A DNA stretch of 64,000 bases from CAJQQY01 sp045106765 (GCA_045106765.1 JBGCFD010000166.1:1-64000), one strand, 5' to 3'; shown: positions 8,354 through 16,194, counted from the first letter of the stretch. The notes: a model not told the origin generated them from the sequence alone. Numbers and translations: made by a program.

Positions 8354-8830
8354 ATGGCATTAACAGTTATTTATCTTATGGATACTCGCCCTTTTCAGTT
8401 TACAACCTTCTTTCTCTTTTTAAGATTGCTAGTGATAATTATCTTTTTAATTGCACTACTACATTTTTATTGGGCAGCAGGTGGCAAAAAAGGTTTATTG
8501 AAATCAATTCCTTCAAAAGAAGATGGTACACCACTTTTTCTCCCCAATGCTTTTCAATGTACAATAGTTGGAATTGGACTAATGCTAATTTTAGTGGTTA
8601 TTGGTTTGTGGTTAAATAAGTCCATTTTTTCAGATCAAGTTTTCAAATATGGATTTATAATTCTAGGAGGAATCTTTACTCTTCGAGCAATTGGTGATTT
8701 CAACTATGTCGGTTTTTTCAAAAAAATAAAAGACACTTCTTTCGGAAAATTAGATTCTAAGTTTTATTCTCCGCTTTGTTTATTGATTGGAGGAATCTTT
8801 TTTTGGATGGCAATTACAGTTCAGATTTAA
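8354..8830 (+). CDS. DUF3995-like four-helix membrane protein
   Basis: A 158-aa integral membrane protein with four hydrophobic segments (about residues 17-40, 66-88, 93-112 and 138-156). The H-F-Y-W-A-A-G-G-K-K-G motif after the first helix and R-A-I-G-D-F-N-Y-V-G-F-F-K-K after the third are typical of the DUF3995 family. Function is unknown. An in-frame ATG at 8378 would remove eight residues and put the first helix nearer the N-terminus; either start is possible. It follows the transferase gene by 63 bp in the same direction. Confidence 0.75.
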   Translation: MALTVIYLMDTRPFQFTTFFLFLRLLVIIIFLIALLHFYWAAGGKKGLLKSIPSKEDGTPLFLPNAFQCTIVGIGLMLILVVIGLWLNKSIFSDQVFKYGFIILGGIFTLRAIGDFNYVGFFKKIKDTSFGKLDSKFYSPLCLLIGGIFFWMAITVQI

Positions 8831-9258
8831 ATTTCTCTTTCATTTTTTTGAGCAACTAAACTATCTATGAGAAGTGTTCTATGAAATGGTCTATGAGAAA
8901 CAGGGCGGGCTGGGAACGGCGAAAAATGAGGGTGCGGGAGCTTGCCTTGCGTTGAGCTATTTTTTCGTCTAGAATTTTTTGTTTCTTTTTTTTCAATGAA
9001 AAAAAGAAAATGCAGGCAAACAAGAACCATTTTGAATATTTTATAACAATACAATTACAATTGACCTTGTTTTAAAATTTTAAGCGAAGTGGATATTGGG
9101 GAGATTGTTCTTTTTGCATTGGCAAAAAAGAACCAAAAACCCTAGACGAAAAAATAGCTCGGCGCAAGGCAAGCTCCCGCTCCCTCATTTTTCGCCATTC
9201 CCAGCCCGCCCCATTTCTCACAGACCATTTCTCATAGACCTCAGCTTAATCTTAAAAT
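8831..9258. other. Gene-free region occupied by a large inverted repeat
   Basis: This 428-bp gap lies between two convergent genes. Most of it is the inverted repeat described separately. Open frames exist inside the repeat arms on each strand (about 75 codons), but both arms give the same peptide, rich in Pro, His, Arg and Ser, as expected if the DNA repeat and not a protein is conserved. I call no gene here. Confidence 0.65.
8888..9240. repeat. Inverted repeat, two ~100-bp arms
   Basis: The left arm is about 8888-8992 and the right arm about 9125-9227, with an outer match GGTCTATGAGAA / TTCTCATAGACC extending to 9240. Each arm contains the G+C-rich words GGGCGGGCTGGGAA, GCGGGAGCTTGCCTTGCG and GAGCTATTTTTTCGTCTAG or their complements. 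The arms are richer in G+C than their surroundings. The spacer is about 130 bp and codes for nothing recognisable; no transposase is present. It may be a non-autonomous mobile or REP-like element, or a long convergent terminator. Confidence 0.8.
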
Positions 9259-10746
9259 TCATTTTTTCAATAAATTACTCTTCAAAATCTTCATCGCTGC
9301 CTTCATTTCTTTCTCATTCATAGATGCAAACCCCAATCTTGTACAATTCAATTCTTTCCCAATAGGATCATATCTTTTACTATCAGCAACATACAAATTT
9401 TTAGTTGCTGCTGCTTCACTTAACTTCGTCATATTAATTTTTTCATCAAACTTCGTCCACACCGCAAGTCCTCCATCTGGTTTTTTAAACTCCACAAAAT
9501 CCCCTAATTCTTTTTGTAATAAATCACAGAAAAAATCTCTTCGCTGATGATAAATTTTCAATGCCTTTCGCATATGCCGACGAATTTCTCCTTCCTCCAA
9601 CATCATAGCAATAGCACGTTCCAACAACACATCACCTTGTCGATCTACAAACCTTCGAAGCTTTGACATTTCATCAATTAAGTTCTCAGGAGCAACTACA
9701 AAACCAATTCGAAAAGCAGGAGCAATTGACTTACTAAATGACCCAACATATGAAACCACTCCTACCCGATCAGAACTCGCCAGGGGCAAAATCGGACTAC
9801 TTTCGTAATGAAAATCATAATCGTAATCATCTTCAATTATCGCAATTTTATAGTGCTCTGCTAGCTGTAATAATTTCATTCTCCGTTCCGCACTCAAAGA
9901 AACTGTCGTCGGATGATGATGATGTGGAACGATATAAATTGCTCTGATTTTTTTCTTTTTACAAATCTCAGCTATCTGAGCGACATCAATTCCGTCCTCG
10001 TCCACAGGAACAGTAATTATTTTTCCGTTCGCATTTTTTATTATTTCGTTAGCTGCCCGAAAGTTAGTTTCCCCAACAATTACATTCGATCCTTTTTCTA
10101 AAATTACTTGAAACAATAAATAGAATCCCATGATGCTCCCACGAACAATCATAATATTTTCAATCGTCACATTAATACTACGAGTCTCAGAAAGGTACTT
10201 TGCCAATTCTTTCCGAAGCGAAATATTTCCTTTTAAATCATGTGAATAATTTAATTTCTTGGCAGCCAATTTACTATTCAAAACACTTTTGTATTGTCGA
10301 GCTAAAACCTGAATCGGTGCCAACCTTAAATCAGGAACACCATCATCAAATTGATATTTGAAGGTGGTAAATTTTGGTACCATCATATTTATATCTTCAT
10401 TAAATCTTTTTTTAATAGGAAAAAAAGAAGTTTGAAGTGGTGATATAATTTCTTTTTTTTGAGCATTAAAACTTTGCGCTTTAGTGACGGGAATCTTTTT
10501 ACTAATAAAACTTCCTTTGGCTGGAATAGTCTCAATCCAACCTTGTGCTTCCAATTCTTCATAGGTGGCAATAATCGTTTTTCGATGTACTTCAAAATGA
10601 TTAGCCAAAGTTCTTGAGCCTGGTAATTTTAATCCAGGCACTAAATTCCCACAAGAAATCTCTTTGATAATTCCATTCGCCAATTGAACATAAATTGGCA
10701 TTCTTGAATTTAAATCAAGCTGTATCATACTTTTATACGGCAGCAT
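9259..10746 (-). CDS. MocR/PdxR-type GntR-aminotransferase fusion regulator
   Basis: The N-terminal 75 residues form a GntR winged helix (I-Y-V-Q-L-A-N-G-I-I, L-P-G-S-R-T-L-A, V-H-R-K-T-I). After a linker, residues 120-495 form a class-I aminotransferase domain with the PLP-binding lysine in S-F-S-K-S (about K339) and the E-D-D-Y-D cofactor aspartates (about 305-309). MocR proteins sense PLP or an aminated ligand and control a neighbouring operon. Here it is divergent from the GNAT-cupin-flavin oxidase operon. Two direct ACTGGACTA repeats stand at its own start. An ATG at 10728 is an equally plausible start and would leave the repeats in the promoter. Confidence 0.93.
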   Translation of the reverse strand: MLPYKSMIQLDLNSRMPIYVQLANGIIKEISCGNLVPGLKLPGSRTLANHFEVHRKTIIATYEELEAQGWIETIPAKGSFISKKIPVTKAQSFNAQKKEIISPLQTSFFPIKKRFNEDINMMVPKFTTFKYQFDDGVPDLRLAPIQVLARQYKSVLNSKLAAKKLNYSHDLKGNISLRKELAKYLSETRSINVTIENIMIVRGSIMGFYLLFQVILEKGSNVIVGETNFRAANEIIKNANGKIITVPVDEDGIDVAQIAEICKKKKIRAIYIVPHHHHPTTVSLSAERRMKLLQLAEHYKIAIIEDDYDYDFHYESSPILPLASSDRVGVVSYVGSFSKSIAPAFRIGFVVAPENLIDEMSKLRRFVDRQGDVLLERAIAMMLEEGEIRRHMRKALKIYHQRRDFFCDLLQKELGDFVEFKKPDGGLAVWTKFDEKINMTKLSEAAATKNLYVADSKRYDPIGKELNCTRLGFASMNEKEMKAAMKILKSNLLKK

Positions 10747-10747
10747 A

Positions 10748-10779
10748 ACTGGACTATTTATTTTATAAAAACTGGACTA
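10748..10779. promoter_or_regulatory. Candidate MocR operator: two ACTGGACTA direct repeats
   Basis: Identical 9-mers lie at 10748-10756 and 10771-10779, a 23-bp period or about two helical turns. They are in the divergent promoter region directly upstream of the MocR gene. MocR/PdxR regulators commonly bind direct repeats, so autoregulation and control of the divergent operon are plausible. This is an inference from position and spacing. Confidence 0.5.
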
Positions 10780-10849
10780 CTCAAAGCTACCAGTAATATT
10801 TTAATTTTGGAACAAATATTTTACAATATTTTATAGAGTTTTAATTTTT

Positions 10850-10887
10850 ATTCGCTGAATCTCGAATAGTAGCGAGATTCGGCGAAT
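10850..10887. repeat. Hairpin in leader of GNAT operon
   Basis: A 15-bp stem (ATTCGCTGAATCTCG pairing with CGAGATTCGGCGAAT, one G-U pair) closes an 8-base loop and ends 17 bp before the GNAT start codon. It lies in the 5' leader and could hinder translation start or act as an operator. No poly-T follows, so it is not a standard terminator. Confidence 0.7.
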
Positions 10888-10904
10888 AGTTTTAAATCAA
10901 AAAA

Positions 10905-11399
10905 ATGCTTTACTTCGAACCTACAAATAGTGATGATATTTCGACAATAATTGAATGGGAAAATAATCCTGAAAACAAAAATTTCATTTTCCAATATTCA
11001 GTTAAAGAGCATCAAGATATTATCTACAGCAATAATCAATTACACCTTAAACTAATTGATAATCAAGTAGTTATGGTTGGTTTTATTATTCTAAGGGGAT
11101 TACAAAATCCAAATCTAAGTGTAGAGTTAAAAAGAATTGTCATCAATGAAAAAGGAAAAAATTATGGCAAAATCACTTTACAATTATTACAAAACTTAGT
11201 GTTCGAAAGATTAAAAAAACATCGACTTTGGTTGGATGTTTTTACTGATAATCCACGAGCGTTACATGTGTACAAATCAGTAGGATTCGTGGAAGAAGGA
11301 ATAAAAAGAGAATGTATAAAAAGTGGAAATAATTTTCGTAGTTTAATAATTATGTCGATTTTGCAGCAAGATTTTAAACCATTTAAACTACCATCATGA
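10905..11399 (+). CDS. GNAT family N-acetyltransferase
   Basis: A 164-aa protein with the GNAT fold. It has strand V-E-L-K-R-I-V-I-N (about 65-73), the acetyl-CoA pyrophosphate loop E-K-G-K-N-Y-G-K (a degenerate Q/R-x-x-G-x-G/A motif, about 75-82), and the late L-W-L-D-V-F-T-D-N-P-R-A-L-H-V-Y-K-S-V-G-F motif typical of RimJ/RimL-like enzymes. It probably acetylates an amine on a small molecule or a protein N-terminus. The stop overlaps the next start (ATGA at 11396-11399), so it is translationally coupled to the cupin gene. It is the first gene of a three-gene operon divergent from the MocR gene. Confidence 0.88.
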   Translation: MLYFEPTNSDDISTIIEWENNPENKNFIFQYSVKEHQDIIYSNNQLHLKLIDNQVVMVGFIILRGLQNPNLSVELKRIVINEKGKNYGKITLQLLQNLVFERLKKHRLWLDVFTDNPRALHVYKSVGFVEEGIKRECIKSGNNFRSLIIMSILQQDFKPFKLPS

Positions 11400-11734
11400 A
11401 GATTATTAGAAACCAAACCCAAGGTTATCTTTGGGGAAAAAACTGTATGGCTTGGCCGTTGTTTTCCAACCCAGACTTAAATGTCAAAGAAGAATTAATT
11501 CCATCTAATTCTCAAGAAGAAATGCACTTTCATCAACATTCTCAACAATACATTTACATTTTAGAAGGAGAAGCTTTTTGCATTCTAAATGGACAAGAGT
11601 TTAATCTTCAGGCTGGAGATAGTATTCATATTCCAACTGGAATTTTACATCAAATTAAAAATATTCACCATTCGTTTTTACGGTTTTTACTCATTTCTTT
11701 GCCACCCGTAGAAGACGATATAAATTATCCATAA
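11396..11734 (+). CDS. Small cupin-domain protein
   Basis: A single-domain cupin of 112 aa. Cupin motif 1 is seen as E-M-H-F-H-Q-H-S-Q-Q-Y-I-Y-I-L-E-G-E (about 42-59), with two or three histidines and a Glu as likely metal ligands. Motif 2 is G-D-S-I-H-I-P-T-G-I-L-H (about 73-84). It could be an isomerase, dioxygenase or ligand-binding protein. It overlaps the GNAT gene by 4 bp and is followed 1 bp later by the flavin-oxidase gene, so the three products probably serve one pathway. Confidence 0.87.
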   Translation: MKIIRNQTQGYLWGKNCMAWPLFSNPDLNVKEELIPSNSQEEMHFHQHSQQYIYILEGEAFCILNGQEFNLQAGDSIHIPTGILHQIKNIHHSFLRFLLISLPPVEDDINYP

Positions 11735-11735
11735 C

Positions 11736-12380
11736 ATGAAAGAAGTTAATGATAAAACTAAAGTCCGTCGAGTCCCCAAGCGTGGAATATATGATCAAGA
11801 AGAGATCTATAAACTTCTAGATAACGATAGTACTTGTACGATTGGTTTTATGCACCGAGGTGTTCCTGTTGTCATTCCCACGATCTATGGAAGACATGAA
11901 AACAAACTCTATTTACATGGCGCAGCAAGTTCTCGAATGATCAAAAATTTGGAAGAAGGATTTGACATGTGTTTTTGTATGCATCGAGTAACAGGTTTAG
12001 TTTTGTCTAACTCTGCGTTTCATCATTCGATGAATTATGAGTCGGTTGTAGTGTTTGGAAAAGCAAAAAAAGTAGAAGGGAAAGAAGCTAATTTATTTGC
12101 GCTTAAAGTGGTTTCCGATCAAGTGTTGAAAGGTCGTTGGGAAGAAGTTCGACAACCAAGTGAGAAGGAACTCAAGGCGACTACTGTTTTGGAAATTGAA
12201 ATTAATGAAGCATCTGCTAAAGTCCGAAATGAGGGTTGTCACAATGATAAAGAAGATTATAAATTGGATATTTGGACAGGTATCGTTCCAATCGAGAGAG
12301 TGTATCACGAGCCAATTGATGATAATAAAATGAGAGATGGAATTCCAGTTTCTCCTTCGGTAAAAAGTCTCTTCCTTTAA
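11736..12380 (+). CDS. Pyridoxamine 5'-phosphate oxidase-family flavoprotein (NimA-like)
   Basis: A 214-aa split-barrel flavoprotein. Recognisable family features are the early C-T-I-G-F-M-H-R-G-V-P-V-V-I-P-T-I-Y-G-R segment, L-Y-L-H-G-A-A-S-S-R-M (FMN phosphate region), and later S-V-V-V-F-G-K-A, which match the HugZ/NimA-like subgroup more than true PdxH. It may oxidise or reduce a small molecule with FMN. It closes the operon controlled, presumably, by the divergent MocR protein. The pairing of a PLP-sensing MocR regulator with a PNPOx-fold enzyme suggests B6 or amine metabolism, but true PdxH activity is not implied. Confidence 0.87.
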   Translation: MKEVNDKTKVRRVPKRGIYDQEEIYKLLDNDSTCTIGFMHRGVPVVIPTIYGRHENKLYLHGAASSRMIKNLEEGFDMCFCMHRVTGLVLSNSAFHHSMNYESVVVFGKAKKVEGKEANLFALKVVSDQVLKGRWEEVRQPSEKELKATTVLEIEINEASAKVRNEGCHNDKEDYKLDIWTGIVPIERVYHEPIDDNKMRDGIPVSPSVKSLFL

Positions 12381-12388
12381 TTTAACTC

Positions 12389-12425
12389 TTATTCACAAGG
12401 TGATTTGAAATCACCTTGTGAATAA
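12389..12425. terminator. Bidirectional hairpin terminator
   Basis: A perfect 15-bp stem (TTATTCACAAGGTGA with TCACCTTGTGAATAA) closes a 7-base loop. It lies 9 bp after the flavin-oxidase stop and before the end of the convergent membrane-protein gene, so it can serve both. The stem is A+T-rich at its base and has no long T-run. Confidence 0.75.
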
Positions 12426-12457
12426 AGAAATTATTAATTACTGATGTTGCGCAATAG

Positions 12458-12832
12458 TTAGAGCGCATTTAATTTTGACAGAACTTTTTCCTCTCCCTTA
12501 TGCAAAGCAACAACAAGCAATACAGCGGCACCATTAGCCCAATAAAAGTATGCATCAATTCCTTCAAAAGAAAAAATAAATGGAGCTAAAAGAAATAGTA
12601 TAGCAACCGAAAAATCAACTAGCAAATGAATCCGATAAGGAATAACAGGTAAGAGACCAGTTTCATGATCGGTTAAGATAGTTAATATAAGTGCTGCAGC
12701 ACCAACTGCAAGGGAAAGATAAAAAGCAATTGAATTAGAACTTCCTAAATTAAGTAAAAAAGGAAGAATCAATAATGATATAGCAACTGGATAATCTAAA
12801 TAAGAATGAATTTTCTTTGTTATAAATCGCAT
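12458..12832 (-). CDS. Small four-helix membrane protein (SPW-repeat-like)
   Basis: A 124-aa protein with four hydrophobic helices arranged as two similar pairs. The first pair starts with H-S-Y-L-D-Y-P-V-A-I-S-L-L-I-L-P-F, the second with I-H-L-L-V-D-F-S-V-A-I-L-F-L-L-A-P-F. The internal repeat and size recall SPW/SPW-like membrane proteins. Function is unknown. It is divergent from the VOC gene at 13004, and the shared promoter region carries two 18-bp direct repeats. Confidence 0.7.
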   Translation of the reverse strand: MRFITKKIHSYLDYPVAISLLILPFLLNLGSSNSIAFYLSLAVGAAALILTILTDHETGLLPVIPYRIHLLVDFSVAILFLLAPFIFSFEGIDAYFYWANGAAVLLVVALHKGEEKVLSKLNAL

Positions 12833-12904
12833 CTTTTTAATTTTTTAGAAATTATTAAATATTTATTTACAAAACAAAGGTGATTCATTTATACAGGTTT
12901 ACAG

Positions 12905-12943
12905 TTATCAATATTTCCTTACATCTTATCAATATTTCCTTAC
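12905..12943. promoter_or_regulatory. Two identical 18-bp direct repeats, 21-bp period
   Basis: TTATCAATATTTCCTTAC occurs at 12905-12922 and 12926-12943 with no mismatch. A 21-bp period is two helical turns, as expected for a protein binding two sites on one DNA face. They lie 73 bp upstream of the membrane-protein gene and 61 bp upstream of the VOC gene, between divergent starts. No regulator gene is adjacent. Confidence 0.6.
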
Positions 12944-13003
12944 TATTAAAGTATCAAAGAGAACAACCTTCAGGAAATTGTTGAGTAAAAACAGAAAAAA
13001 ACA

Positions 13004-13687
13004 ATGGAATTACGTCAACTAAAATTATACTCAAAAGACATTTCTGCTCAGTATCATTTTTATAAAGATGTGCTTGGATTTGAGGTAGATTTTTTTGATA
13101 AAAATAAAATTTCCATCTCTGCGGGCAGTACTCAATTGATTTTTGAAGAACAGAAAAAAAGCAATTTTATTTATCATTTTGCTTTTCTCATTCCTAATCA
13201 AAAAATAGAGCAGGCCATTGATTTTTTAGAAAAAAAAGGAATTGAATTACTTAAAAGAGATGGAGAAAAAATCGTTTTTTTTGGCACTAAAGAAAATCAT
13301 ACCGGGCGGGCTATTTATTTTTTTGATGAAGATGGAAATATTGCAGAATTTATCGAAAGAGCTTCTTTAAAATTTGAACTTGGAGATGATTTTAATATAC
13401 ATCAAGTTATCAAAATAAATGAAATTGGAGTACCTGTCGATGATCCAATGGAGGTATCTCGCCAACTGATTAATCAATATAAAATTCAATTAATTGACCT
13501 TCATCATTTGAATGATTCTTTTTGTTGGGTCGGAGATTATAACGGTGTTTTTATTGTCGTAAAAAATGGAAGAAACTGGTTACCAACAAAATTAGCTGCG
13601 CAATCAAATGATTTTTACGTGAAGTTTGAATCGTCGAAAAAGGTTTACGAAATGGAATTTAGGGATGGAAAAATTATTGATAAATGA
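13004..13687 (+). CDS. VOC-fold protein
   Basis: The first 125 residues form a clear VOC module: L-R-Q-L-K-L-Y-S-K-D-I, F-Y-K-D-V-L-G-F-E-V, H-F-A-F-L-I-P, and A-I-Y-F-F-D-E-D-G-N-I-A-E-F-I-E-R with candidate metal-binding Glu. The C-terminal half (about 130-227) looks like a second, diverged module (I-N-E-I-G-V-P-V-D-D-P) that ends in a degenerate strand. Substrate unknown. Not closely similar by eye to the VOC protein at 6063. A 38-codon frame overlaps its stop. Confidence 0.82.
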   Translation: MELRQLKLYSKDISAQYHFYKDVLGFEVDFFDKNKISISAGSTQLIFEEQKKSNFIYHFAFLIPNQKIEQAIDFLEKKGIELLKRDGEKIVFFGTKENHTGRAIYFFDEDGNIAEFIERASLKFELGDDFNIHQVIKINEIGVPVDDPMEVSRQLINQYKIQLIDLHHLNDSFCWVGDYNGVFIVVKNGRNWLPTKLAAQSNDFYVKFESSKKVYEMEFRDGKIIDK

Positions 13688-13800
13688 CTGTCAATCAAAC
13701 CTTTATAAAAAAATTCTTTCATATTTTTAAAAAAAGTATGGAAGGATTTTTTCTATACCAAAGTGGAATTTTTAAGTTTTTGGAACGAGTTTTTAGTTAG
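13684..13800 (+). CDS. Possible 38-aa coupled peptide
   Basis: An ATG at 13684 overlaps the VOC stop in an ATGA arrangement and is followed by 37 sense codons. The peptide is Phe/Lys-rich and somewhat amphipathic, without a recognised motif. Overlap with the upstream stop would allow coupled translation. The A+T-rich context makes a chance frame likely, so this is a weak call. Confidence 0.2.
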   Translation: MTVNQTFIKKFFHIFKKSMEGFFLYQSGIFKFLERVFS

Positions 13801-14203
13801 GAAGATTTTCTTAAAAAGGGAAGGGAGCAACCGCACGTTGAACCTTTGTCTAAAATAGTTTTTGGAATAACTAGAAAGATAGGCTCATCAAAGGAAGCCT
13901 AAATTCCAAACAAAGTTTTCGTTTCAACGATAACATTTACTATTCAAATTTGTACTAAACGTAATATGAGAAAGTCTTAAATTTAGAAATTATTTGATGC
14001 GTAAATTAGTCACGTCCCTTCCGATTTTCAAGGTGAATGTGGTTGTTTTTATTTTGAGTTTGCGAGATTTTTGAATATCGAATATCGAACAAGGAATCTT
14101 GATTTGAGAAGTTTGACGATAACAGTATAATATTCCAATGTGAAGTACCGTCAAACTTCTCAAATCTCAAATCCTTGTTCGATATTCAATATTCTCACCC
14201 ATC
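13688..14203. other. Intergenic region with family B palindrome
   Basis: This 516-bp gap separates convergent genes. It starts with the possible short peptide and ends with the long palindrome at 14073-14195. In between (13800-14070) I see no coding sequence, RNA gene or recognised motif. Confidence 0.55.
14073..14195. repeat. Dispersed palindrome, family B, copy 1
   Basis: The left arm (14073-14120) and right arm (14145-14195) pair over about 40 bp with a few mismatches. The arms share the words ATATCGAACAAGGA and TTTGAGAAGTTTGACG. It ends 9 bp before the stop of the histidine-kinase gene, so it may terminate that mRNA. A second full copy is at 53106-53200, and a fragment is at 22556-22569. 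Confidence 0.8.
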
Positions 14204-15658
14204 TTACATATTTAACTTTAACTTTTTGAAAGTTAACGCAGGTTGAAATCCTTCTTTTCTTAAATTTACCTCTTTATTTTCTTCAGTATTCATATTCAAT
14301 GGAATCGTAAAACAAAACACGCTCCCCTGCCCCATTCCATTTGATTCTACCCAAATTTTTCCATCATGATTGGAAATTATTTTTTTGCAAACTGCTAATC
14401 CTACTCCAGTTCCATTTGCCTTTCCTGCTTCTTTTATTTTTCCAAAAACATCAAAAATAGATTCATGATATGCTTTCGAAATTCCAATCCCATTGTCTCT
14501 CACTTTAAATAAAAAGTGATTACTCATTTCTTGCGCATCTAATTCAATCACAGGATCATTTTGTCCTCTAAACTTCAAAGCATTTTCAAATAAGTTTTTG
14601 AGTAATTGCTTAAATTGAATAAAATCAACCTTCACTTCTGGCAATTCTCCACAAACGATTTTTGCATTAGATGATTTTAATTCTTGAGCCAAGACATGTT
14701 CAACTTCCTTCACCGCTTTATCTACACTAACTTGTCGAGGTTTAAATTTTTCTAAACTTACATTTGAAAAAGATAAAATATCATCCATCATCCTCGCCAT
14801 TCGATTCGCACCATCAACTGTATATTGTAAAAACTCTCTACCATCACTATCCAAATTTTTTGCATATCGATGTTGAACCAGTTGAGAATAACTAGAAATC
14901 GTTCGCAACGGTTCTTTCAAATCATAAGAAGACATGAGATCAGCAATTTCTTCATACTCATGACTTTTAAAATTATTTTTTTGAATGGATTGTTCGAGAC
15001 TTTTTTGATATTGTTGTTGAGCAATAGCTTGCTCATGTTCAGTTGTAATATCTCTCAAATTCATCACGACATATTCCAATTCATTGGAAGCATCGACGAT
15101 TACATCCCCTTTTATTTCAATCCAACAAATACCTCCTGCTCTTTTGATCATTCTCAGCTTAGTAGAAAAAGTCCGATTCAAACGAAGAAAACTTTTATCC
15201 AAAATATTATATAAATCAAATCGATCAGCTGGATGTACAAATGTCAAATCATATAAATCCAAAACCGCAGTCATATCATAACCCAACATTTCTTGGATGC
15301 CAGGACTTACATATTTAAAGCGAGCATTTTTGACTTGAAAGATCAAAAACAAATCTGAAGAGTTTTCAATAATCATTCGATTGAATATATCTTCTTTTTT
15401 TCCACTTGCATTCAAATAGAATATATTGGATAAGAAAAAACCTGCTACAAAAAGTACCAGTCCAGAAATAATAGAAAAAATGAAATCGGGATTTAAAACG
15501 GCTAGGTAAAATATTACCAGTAGTGCTAAGAAGAAAAGAACCAAAAAGATAGGTCGAAAGCGAATAACCTTAAGTGAAAACATATCTAAATCTAAAATAG
15601 ATAAATGCTTTGGATGGTTTGAATGGTTAATTTTGTCCTTTGTGTCTGTAACTATCAT
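14204..15658 (-). CDS. PAS-domain histidine kinase with His-to-Tyr change in H-box
   Basis: Residues here count from the upstream TTG at 15709. Two membrane helices (about 52-72, 76-98), one PAS domain (about 108-225), a HisKA-like dimerisation domain (about 245-315) and an HATPase domain (about 350-480) are present. The ATPase part looks intact: N-box F-E-N-A, D-N-G-I-G and G-T-G-V-G-L motifs. The H-box should read S-H-D-L-x-E-P-L-R, but here it reads S-Y-D-L-K-E-P-L-R, with TAT coding Tyr at about 262. Classical autophosphorylation should be lost, so it may be a phosphatase or a signalling scaffold. I prefer the ATG at 15658. No response regulator is adjacent. Confidence 0.9.
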   Translation of the reverse strand: MIVTDTKDKINHSNHPKHLSILDLDMFSLKVIRFRPIFLVLFFLALLVIFYLAVLNPDFIFSIISGLVLFVAGFFLSNIFYLNASGKKEDIFNRMIIENSSDLFLIFQVKNARFKYVSPGIQEMLGYDMTAVLDLYDLTFVHPADRFDLYNILDKSFLRLNRTFSTKLRMIKRAGGICWIEIKGDVIVDASNELEYVVMNLRDITTEHEQAIAQQQYQKSLEQSIQKNNFKSHEYEEIADLMSSYDLKEPLRTISSYSQLVQHRYAKNLDSDGREFLQYTVDGANRMARMMDDILSFSNVSLEKFKPRQVSVDKAVKEVEHVLAQELKSSNAKIVCGELPEVKVDFIQFKQLLKNLFENALKFRGQNDPVIELDAQEMSNHFLFKVRDNGIGISKAYHESIFDVFGKIKEAGKANGTGVGLAVCKKIISNHDGKIWVESNGMGQGSVFCFTIPLNMNTEENKEVNLRKEGFQPALTFKKLKLNM

Positions 15659-16066
15659 GTATTTTATAATTTGGTAAAAAAATACCAGAACACAATTCCA
15701 TATATACAAAGAGGAATAAATAGGCTACTAATTTAATAGCTTATCTACCATTCAATAGAAAAAAGTAACTCACCTTAGTACTTCATCTATTGAATAGAGG
15801 TGTTCAAAAAACATGGGATAATAAAATGCTACTTGACTTTTGGGATCAATCTAAATGTTATGTTCATCATAAAAAATCAATTACGATTTTTTATAATATA
15901 TTATTTTCAAATACCTTGCCAACGATTGTTAAATTGATAAAAAAAATGCATATAAATTAAAAAAATGTGACAAACCAAATGAGCCATCTTATTTAAGTAA
16001 AAATTTTATTTTTATTTTCAAACTCCTAATCAATTGACTATCAACAAATTAGGATACCTTACAATA

Positions 16067-16102
16067 AAAAATGCCATCAACATTTCTGCTGATGGCATTT
16101 TT
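16067..16102 (-). terminator. Rho-independent terminator of the AAA+ gene
   Basis: A perfect 13-bp stem (AAAAATGCCATCA with TGATGGCATTTTT) surrounds a 10-base loop. On the minus strand the stem ends in a run of T, as expected after the AAA+ gene that stops at 16195. Confidence 0.8.
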
Positions 16103-16107
16103 AAGAT

Positions 16108-16178
16108 TATCGACTGGCTTCTAGTCAGCCGATAGTTTTCAAGTGTAAATCCATCGGTTGGCTGAAAGCCAGTCGATA
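16108..16178. repeat. Imperfect palindrome, CGACTGGCT type
   Basis: The arms TATCGACTGGCTT... (16108-16135) and ...AAAGCCAGTCGATA (16152-16178) pair over about 25 bp with a few mismatches. It sits between the AAA+ stop and its terminator. No second copy was found in the window. Confidence 0.7.
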
Positions 16179-16194
16179 GAAGAGCACCTAATTC

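Larger units (their letters stand above)
15710..16194. other. Intergenic region with terminator and palindrome
   Basis: This region of about 485 bp lies upstream of the kinase gene and downstream of the AAA+ gene. The left part (15710-16060) is A+T-rich with no recognised feature and should hold the kinase promoter. The right part holds a terminator hairpin and a second large palindrome, listed separately. Confidence 0.55.

Noticed and set aside
8827..9323. Two open frames of about 75 codons rich in Pro/His/Arg, one on each strand
   Set aside because: They lie in the two arms of one inverted repeat and give the same peptide; this is explained by DNA repetition, not by protein coding.
12433..12458. 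tRNA-like D-arm words (AGTTAGAGCGC)
   Set aside because: No acceptor stem, anticodon arm or T-arm can be built around it.
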